From contig CBCPMX010000111.1 of NCBI GenBank assembly GCA_965120355.1, positions 1 through 19,517 of the forward strand: a DNA stretch of 19,517 nt, written 5' to 3'. The notes beneath the pieces are model-generated. The model was given only the letters and a program-made list of their open reading frames with translations, ran no database searches and was not told the origin of the DNA. The position numbers and the translations under genes are program-made. Origin of the DNA: CBCPMX01 sp965120355. GTDB lineage: Bacteria; Bacillota; Clostridia; Oscillospirales; Oscillospiraceae. How positions within the stretch are numbered: the stretch's first letter is position 1; the number at the start of each line of letters is the position of its first letter. Positions 14,624-19,517 of the stretch are shown piece by piece.

Positions 14624-15533
14624 GAACGCCCATGACCTCCTTATAAATATCTGTCACAGACTGGCTGCATTTTTCAATTTGGATTAACTGATTGGATGCA
14701 AGGTGATCTCTGATCCAGGAAATATCTTCTGTTTCAAAGAGAAAAATGTCTCCCTGCTGTTCGCAGATGGCTGCGTCGGACGGGAGCCATGCGCTGGCGG
14801 GCTTTTGCAGGAACGTGATTTTGAAACGCATCGGTGCGTCCTCCTGCTTGAGCGCCATGAGCCGGCTGTCGAGGATCACTTCTCCGCGGTTCATAAATAC
14901 CAGACGGGAATTGAGCTGTTCGATCAGATGGACGTCGTGGGTCGTCACGATGATGGAGAGATTTCCGGAAGCGGCTAATTCTTTCAGTATACGGATGACT
15001 GCGTCCGAAGAAATGATATCCAGACCGAGGGTCGGTTCATCCAGGAGTAAAATGTCCGGCGCTTTCATCAACGCGACGATGATCGCGACTTTCTGCTGCA
15101 TCCCTCTGGAAAAGGAATTTGCGGGGACGTCACGAAATTGCTCCAGGTCAAACAGTTTGAGGTATTCCCGGGCCTTTTGATCGATCTGTTTCTGATCCAG
15201 ACCGTTGAGTAGGCCAAAATACCGAAGGTTTTCGTAGGCCGTCAGGTAGTAATAGATATTTCTGGAGCCTTCCAGAATGGCGGCGCATTTGCGGTGGGCA
15301 AAGGAGAGGTTTTCATGAACGGCCTTGCCGTCAAGATACACGGCGCCTTCGTCGGGCTTCAGCAAGCCGCAGATCGATTTGACCAGCGTCGTTTTTCCGG
15401 CGCCGTTGTGTCCCAGAATACAGACGATTTCGCCGCTGTTGATGGTCAGATTGATATTTTTCAGGGCCTGTGTCGTTTTGACCCTGCTTTTATAACATTT
15501 TGATAAATTTTGAATTTCAATGGCTGTTTTCAT
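14616..15533 (-). CDS. ABC transporter ATP-binding protein (ABC-2 exporter)
   Basis: Cytosolic ATPase of 305 aa that would drive the two ABC-2 permeases encoded directly downstream. Walker A GHNGAGKTT is at 41-49, signature FSRGMQQK at 141-148, Walker B ILLLDEP at 161-167 with catalytic E166, D-loop LGLD at 169-172 and switch histidine H199. A roughly 80-residue C-terminal extension follows the nucleotide-binding domain, as in drug and polysaccharide export ATPases. Start 15533 (MKTAIEIQNLSK) has AAAGGAG 5 bases upstream; the longer frame from 15617 has no such site and crosses the hairpin 15589-15632. It is first in a three-gene operon with somewhat AT-richer codon use than the flanking genes. 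Confidence 0.93.
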   Translation of the reverse strand: MKTAIEIQNLSKCYKSRVKTTQALKNINLTINSGEIVCILGHNGAGKTTLVKSICGLLKPDEGAVYLDGKAVHENLSFAHRKCAAILEGSRNIYYYLTAYENLRYFGLLNGLDQKQIDQKAREYLKLFDLEQFRDVPANSFSRGMQQKVAIIVALMKAPDILLLDEPTLGLDIISSDAVIRILKELAASGNLSIIVTTHDVHLIEQLNSRLVFMNRGEVILDSRLMALKQEDAPMRFKITFLQKPASAWLPSDAAICEQQGDIFLFETEDISWIRDHLASNQLIQIEKCSQSVTDIYKEVMGVHG

Positions 15534-15588
15534 AATACTCCTTTCGGCGTAACAGGGAACGGGACCGCACTGTGCTGAATAAAAGCTA

Positions 15589-15632
15589 CGATCATTCCGG
15601 AAGCGTGCCGTAAACACCTTCCGGAATGATCG
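15589..15632 (-). terminator. Intrinsic terminator of the heterodimeric ABC exporter operon
   Basis: CGATCATTCCGGAAG (15589-15603) pairs perfectly over 15 bp with CTTCCGGAATGATCG (15618-15632). On the minus strand it is followed by TAGCTTTTATTC. It starts 7 bases after the stop of the exporter gene at 15639 and isolates that operon from the ABC-2 operon. No clear promoter for the ABC-2 operon was found in the 55 bases left before its start codon. Confidence 0.8.
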
Positions 15633-15638
15633 TTTGCA

Positions 15639-17474
15639 TTACGCCGGATTGGGCGCGGCGTCCCAGGCGGCATAGCTCTGTTCGTCCAGGAACTGGTTGG
15701 TATAGAGCTTGTAGTACCGGCCCTTCTGCCGCATCAGGTCCCGGTGTGTGCCCTGCTCCACAATCCGGCCCTTGTCGATGACCAGAATGCGGTCGGCGTT
15801 GCGGATGGTGGACAGGCGGTGGGCGATGATGAACGAGGTGCGGCCCTCCAGCAGCGTGTCAATGGCCCGCTGGATCTTCTGTTCCGACTCGGTGTCGATG
15901 GAGGAAGTGGCCTCGTCCAGGACGAAGATGGCGGGATCCGCCAAAATTGCCCGGGCAAAGGACAGTAGCTGCTTCTGCCCCACGGACAGCAGGCTGCCGC
16001 CTTCGCCCACCTCCGTGTCATAGCCCTTTTCCAGCTGTTCAATGAAGGCATCCGCCCCCACCAGGGCGGCGGCGCGGCGGATTTCCGCGTCGGTGGCGTC
16101 CAGCTTGCCATAGCGGATGTTATCCCGAATGGTACCGGAAAACAGATGGGGCGTCTGGAGCACATAGCCCAAATTGGACTGAAGCCACAGCTGGCTGCGC
16201 TCCCGAATGTCCTTGCCGTCAATGAGGATCCGGCCCTTCTGGGGCTCATAGAACCGGCAGATCAGGTTGACGATGGTGGATTTGCCGGAGCCTGTGGCTC
16301 CCACCAGCGCGATGCTCTGGCCGGGCTCCACCTGGAGATTGAAATCCTCCAGGACAGTTTCGCCCTTGGCATAGGAGAAGGAGACATGGTCGAAGGCAAT
16401 CTGCCCCGTAATGGGTTCCCAGTTTTCCCGCCGGGGATGGAGCAGGTCGCCATAGCGCTCTGTCGCTTCCGGTGTATCCTGAATGGCTGGCTGGGCTGTC
16501 AGGACGTCGGCCACCCGCTCTGCGGCGGCCTGGCAGGACTGAAATTCGGCAAAGATAGCCGCAAACACCCGAATGGGCTCGAACATCATATTGCCGATAT
16601 TCATAAAGAAATTCAGCTGTCCCAGGGACAACAGCCCCGCCTGGACACTGTGACCGCCCCGCAGCAGTACAATGGCCGTGGCGATGGACACCAGCAGGGA
16701 GGCCGCCGGCATATACAGGGAGGAGTTGAGGACTGCCCGCATGGTGGCTTTTTTCATCTGGCCGGTCAGGTCGACGAATTCTTCCTCGTTGAGTTCCTCC
16801 CGCACCAGGGTCTTGGTAGTGCGGGCGCCCATGATGCACTCGTTGAAGGACGCGGTAATCATGCTGTTCAGCCGCCGCGTCTGCCGCTGAAACCGCAGAA
16901 TGCGGCGCTGGAAGAACACGGAGAGGATTGCCATGAACGGGATGACCGCTACCAAAATCAGCCCCAGCCGCCAGTTGACAATCATCATGCCCACCAGGGC
17001 ACACAAGACTGACATAATTCCCCAGCCCACGTCAATCATGGACCAGGAGACCGTCTCCATTGTGCGGGAGACGTCGGAGGTCAGCCGGGACAGCAGATAT
17101 CCGGCGGCGGTGTGGTCAAAATAGGAAAAATCCATGGTTTGCAGCTTGGAAAACGCCGCTTCCCGCACGTCAGCGGTGAGGTGGCTCTCCAGCCGGCCTG
17201 CTGAGCGGCAGAAGCCGAAGGTAAAAGCTGCAAACAGCAGCTGCACTGCCAGGGCCAGCACAATGTAGACCGGGAAGCCCGTCAGGGAGCCGGCGGCAAT
17301 AAAGTTATCGATGGCCCAGGTGTTGAGAAGTTGGCTCAACAGGTCGAACACGCCGGTCATCATGCCGCAAAGGACGATGGCGACCATGAGGTGCTTTCGG
17401 CTGCCGGCGTGATGCAGGATGGTCTTCCAGGTGCCGATGTTGAGCTTTTTTGAGGAATAGTCCTGTTCTTGCAT
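15639..17474 (-). CDS. Heterodimeric ABC exporter half, catalytically competent ATPase
   Basis: A 611-residue half-transporter with an N-terminal six-helix exporter domain (about 25-310) and a C-terminal nucleotide-binding domain. Walker A GATGSGKST is at 393-401 region, signature LSVGQ at 496-500, Walker B IFVLDE at 516-521 with catalytic E521, and H-loop H552. The signature is LSVGQ rather than LSGGQ while the Walker B glutamate is intact, which is the usual pattern of one partner in BmrCD/LmrCD/TM287-288-type pumps. Its ATG overlaps the TAA of the upstream partner gene by one base (TAATG), so the two are translationally coupled and probably made in equal amounts. The family exports drugs, lipids or peptides; the substrate is unknown. 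Confidence 0.95.
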   Translation of the reverse strand: MQEQDYSSKKLNIGTWKTILHHAGSRKHLMVAIVLCGMMTGVFDLLSQLLNTWAIDNFIAAGSLTGFPVYIVLALAVQLLFAAFTFGFCRSAGRLESHLTADVREAAFSKLQTMDFSYFDHTAAGYLLSRLTSDVSRTMETVSWSMIDVGWGIMSVLCALVGMMIVNWRLGLILVAVIPFMAILSVFFQRRILRFQRQTRRLNSMITASFNECIMGARTTKTLVREELNEEEFVDLTGQMKKATMRAVLNSSLYMPAASLLVSIATAIVLLRGGHSVQAGLLSLGQLNFFMNIGNMMFEPIRVFAAIFAEFQSCQAAAERVADVLTAQPAIQDTPEATERYGDLLHPRRENWEPITGQIAFDHVSFSYAKGETVLEDFNLQVEPGQSIALVGATGSGKSTIVNLICRFYEPQKGRILIDGKDIRERSQLWLQSNLGYVLQTPHLFSGTIRDNIRYGKLDATDAEIRRAAALVGADAFIEQLEKGYDTEVGEGGSLLSVGQKQLLSFARAILADPAIFVLDEATSSIDTESEQKIQRAIDTLLEGRTSFIIAHRLSTIRNADRILVIDKGRIVEQGTHRDLMRQKGRYYKLYTNQFLDEQSYAAWDAAPNPA

Positions 17475-19273
17475 TAGTCTTCCACCTCCTCGGTGTAGTT
17501 TTGCAGGTCGCTGACATGGGCATAAATGCCGCCCAAGGCCAGCAGCTCCTGGTGGGTACCGGATTCTGCCACCTGACCGTCCCGGAGGACAAAGATCTGA
17601 TCGGCCTCCATCAGTGTGGTGACCCGGTGGGAAATGATAATGGTCGTGACACCCTGGCGGCGCTGGCGCAGCGCCTGGCGGATCTGGGCGTCTGTTTGGG
17701 TATCCACGGCGGACAGGGAGTCGTCAAAAATCAGGATATCGCTGTCGCACAGCAGCGTTCGGGCGATGCTGACCCGCTGCTTCTGGCCGCCGGACAGTGT
17801 GACGCCCCGTTCGCCGACAATGGTGTCGTATCCCTGCTGGAAGGCCAAAATGTCGTCGTGGATGGCGGCGGTTTTGGCTGCCTCCATAATGGCCGCGGTG
17901 TCCGGCGTCCGCTGTTTGATGCCAATATTCTGCAAAATGGTCTTGGAGTACAAATACGGCTCCTGAAGCACAATGCCGATGCGGTCCCGGAGATGGTGCT
18001 TCTGCATTTCCTGGATGTCCACACCGCCGATGGTAATCCTGCCCTCCTGGGGGTCATAGAGCCGCTGGAGCAGCTGCACCAGGGTGGACTTGCCGGAACC
18101 GGTGGCCCCCAGGATGGCGGCGGTTGAGCCGCCCTGGATGTGCACAGAGAGATCCCGCAGCACCGGCTGGCCGTCGTAGGAGAAGGTCACATGATCAAAG
18201 CGGATATCGCCGCGCAGCGCGGGGGTCAGGCCGTCTGCCACCGGATCTTCCTCCGGCTCCTCCTGTACCTGGGTGATCCGCTCCATGGCCACCATGGCCC
18301 GGCCCAGTTGGGTCAGGACGCGGCCAAAGTTCCGGATGGGCCACAGGAAAATGAAGATATAGGACATGAAGGCCGTATATTGGCCCAGCGTAATTTCTCC
18401 GCGGACAGCAAACCAGACGCCAAAGATGGTCACCAGGGCGATTTGTATGCCGCAGATCACATCCAGACTGGTCCACAGGGCGGCAAACATATCGTTGAGA
18501 CTGCGTTGGCGCTGCCGCAGAAGCTCGTTCTGGACAGTCATTTTGTCCAGCTCATACCGCTCCCGGCCGAAGGCGCGCACCACCCGGGCGCCGGTGATGT
18601 TTTCCTGAATCACCGTAAAGACTTTGCCCTCCTGTGTTTCAAAAGCGTCCGTGAGGGTTTTGATCTTTTTATAAAACCAGAGCGAGTCGATAACCAGAAG
18701 CGGACACAAGCAGAACGAAATCAGGGTCAGCGGTACATGGAGACTCAGCATGACGAACAGGCCGATACACAGCAGCAGGATGGTGCGGACAAATTCCAGA
18801 AAGCTGTTGGTCAAAAACCGCCGCAGCGTGTCCACGTCGCTGGTGGCGCGTTGGATTAGATCGCCGGTCTGAACACAGACATGGTAGGCAAAGGGCAGAC
18901 GCTGCAGGTGCCGGTAGAGCCGGTCACGCATGGACTTGGCAGTGCCCTCCGCAGAGAGATTGATCAGACAGGGGCGGGCAAAGGACAGAACCCCGGCCAA
19001 CAGCTGGAACCCTACCATGGTCACAGACATCACCCACAGCCGGTTCTTCAGGGATTCTACGCCGCCCAGCGCTTCAATGTACCAGGAAAAATACCATGGC
19101 ACATTCAGAGGACTGTCTCCCAGAATGGAGTCGATGGTCACAGACAGGATCAGGGGAGAAATAAAGGATAGCAGCAGCTCCAGAATTAACAGACCAAATC
19201 CGCCCAGCATCAGCAGCCTGTGCCCCGCAGTACAGTCCCAGAGGGTTTGCAGGTTCTTTGTTTTCGAGTTCAA
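17474..19273 (-). CDS. Heterodimeric ABC exporter half with degenerate Walker B
   Basis: A 599-residue half-transporter, first gene of the two-gene operon. Six membrane helices lie within about 20-320. The nucleotide-binding domain has Walker A GATGSGKST (389-397), canonical signature LSGGQ (493-497), Walker B ILIFDD (513-518) where Asp518 replaces the catalytic Glu, D-loop SAVD and H-loop H549. The Asp substitution together with the partner's LSVGQ signature forms the inactive ATP site known from BmrC/LmrC-type heterodimers; the intact LSGGQ here completes the active site of the partner. The start is TTG at 19271-19273, with AAAGGAG 6-7 bases upstream and no better ATG. No promoter is visible in the 84 bases between this start and the upstream terminator, suggesting attenuation-type control. 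Confidence 0.94.
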   Translation of the reverse strand: MNSKTKNLQTLWDCTAGHRLLMLGGFGLLILELLLSFISPLILSVTIDSILGDSPLNVPWYFSWYIEALGGVESLKNRLWVMSVTMVGFQLLAGVLSFARPCLINLSAEGTAKSMRDRLYRHLQRLPFAYHVCVQTGDLIQRATSDVDTLRRFLTNSFLEFVRTILLLCIGLFVMLSLHVPLTLISFCLCPLLVIDSLWFYKKIKTLTDAFETQEGKVFTVIQENITGARVVRAFGRERYELDKMTVQNELLRQRQRSLNDMFAALWTSLDVICGIQIALVTIFGVWFAVRGEITLGQYTAFMSYIFIFLWPIRNFGRVLTQLGRAMVAMERITQVQEEPEEDPVADGLTPALRGDIRFDHVTFSYDGQPVLRDLSVHIQGGSTAAILGATGSGKSTLVQLLQRLYDPQEGRITIGGVDIQEMQKHHLRDRIGIVLQEPYLYSKTILQNIGIKQRTPDTAAIMEAAKTAAIHDDILAFQQGYDTIVGERGVTLSGGQKQRVSIARTLLCDSDILIFDDSLSAVDTQTDAQIRQALRQRRQGVTTIIISHRVTTLMEADQIFVLRDGQVAESGTHQELLALGGIYAHVSDLQNYTEEVED

Positions 19274-19357
19274 GGGAATCTCCTTTCTTCTTCCGCCGCC
19301 GGAATCGCTGCCGGCGCTGGCGGGCGTGTGGGCGCAAACGCTCCCAAATTACAAAAA

Positions 19358-19385
19358 ATCGCCGCAGGTTCCAACCTGCGGCGAT
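19358..19385 (-). terminator. Intrinsic terminator upstream of the ABC exporter (candidate attenuator)
   Basis: ATCGCCGCAGG and CCTGCGGCGAT form a perfect 11-bp stem with a 6-base loop, followed on the minus strand by TTTTTTGTAATTT. It lies 84 bases before the TTG start of the exporter operon. It either ends an upstream minus-strand gene beyond the window or acts as an attenuator in the exporter leader. Confidence 0.88.
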
Positions 19386-19393
19386 GAAACAGT

Positions 19394-19503
19394 CGGCGAT
19401 TTCCCCAGGCGGAACTCCGCCCGGGCCCAGGTCATCCCTGGGATTCGGGCGGCACGATGCAGTTGTACGGCGCAAAAAGGGCGCACTTCTCCCTGCGGGA
19501 GGA
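19394..19503 (-). promoter_or_regulatory. Hairpin-rich region before the terminator
   Basis: Minus-strand RNA here would fold extensively. CCGCCCG 19446-19452 pairs with CGGGCGG 19417-19423 and encloses CCCAGG/CCTGGG (19437-19442 with 19426-19431). The alternative pair GGCGG/CCGCC (19417-19421 with 19408-19412) uses the same bases, so the two are mutually exclusive. CTCCC-GCA-GGGAG is another small hairpin at about 19490-19502. ATCGCCG at 19394-19400 repeats the 5' arm of the terminator (19379-19385). This could be an attenuator, part of a structured RNA gene, or a gene's 3' region. A minus-strand frame is also open from the window edge to a stop at 19432 (ends CALFAPYNCIVPPESQG); too short to identify. 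Confidence 0.4.
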
Positions 19504-19517
19504 TGTTGCCGATGCCA

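Noticed and set aside
19074..19475. Minus-strand frame across the terminator and the ABC exporter start
   Set aside because: It overlaps the exporter gene in another frame, crosses the terminator stem and has arginine-rich, non-protein-like composition.
19432..19517. 3' end of a minus-strand gene entering from the window edge
   Set aside because: A frame of about 28 codons is open to a stop at 19432, but the fragment is too short to recognise and another frame is equally open; noted under the hairpin-rich region instead of as a gene.

Overview
The window looks like a chromosomal segment of a gut-type Clostridia bacterium, probably Oscillospiraceae/Ruminococcaceae. The reasons are GC-rich coding with strong AGGAGG-type ribosome binding sites, a QueT transporter, a Clostridia-style Y-family polymerase (CDCNSYYASVE), an LCP-family wall enzyme, a MocR regulator and paired ABC exporters. 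This is judged from gene content and style; no database was searched. No tRNA, rRNA, CRISPR array, IS element or phage gene was seen.

Layout. (1) 82-873 (+): Cof-type HAD phosphatase with its own terminator. (2) 932-1696 (+): promoter, a highly folded leader, the queuosine-precursor transporter queT and a strong terminator; the leader sits where a preQ1 riboswitch would be expected. (3) 1743-3762 (+): an isolated, more AT-rich unit with a promoter, a possible 9-codon leader peptide and one 618-residue protein joining a nucleoside hydrolase to an aminoglycoside-phosphotransferase-fold kinase. (4) 3787-4947 (-): a MalY/PatB-like PLP enzyme, divergent from (5) glmS at 5208-7040 (+). (6) 7216-10015 (-): a MATE transporter followed by a MocR-type regulator that lacks the PLP-binding lysine; the hairpin between them is both a terminator and a cover for the regulator's ribosome binding site. 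(7) 10105-11744 (+): a single LytR-CpsA-Psr gene with a near-consensus promoter and a long acidic tail. (8) 11747-12971 (-): dinB split by a frameshift. (9) 13050-15533 (-): a three-gene ABC-2 exporter operon (ATPase plus two permeases). (10) 15639-19273 (-): a heterodimeric ABC exporter operon whose start codons overlap, preceded by competing hairpins and an intrinsic terminator that look like an attenuator.

The units are mostly independent. Export is the commonest theme (MATE, ABC-2, heterodimeric ABC), with cell-wall supply and assembly (GlmS, LCP) alongside. The most unusual items are the hydrolase-kinase fusion at 1850-3706, the lysine-less MocR regulator with its terminator/SD hairpin, the folded queT leader, and the leader of the heterodimeric ABC exporter.
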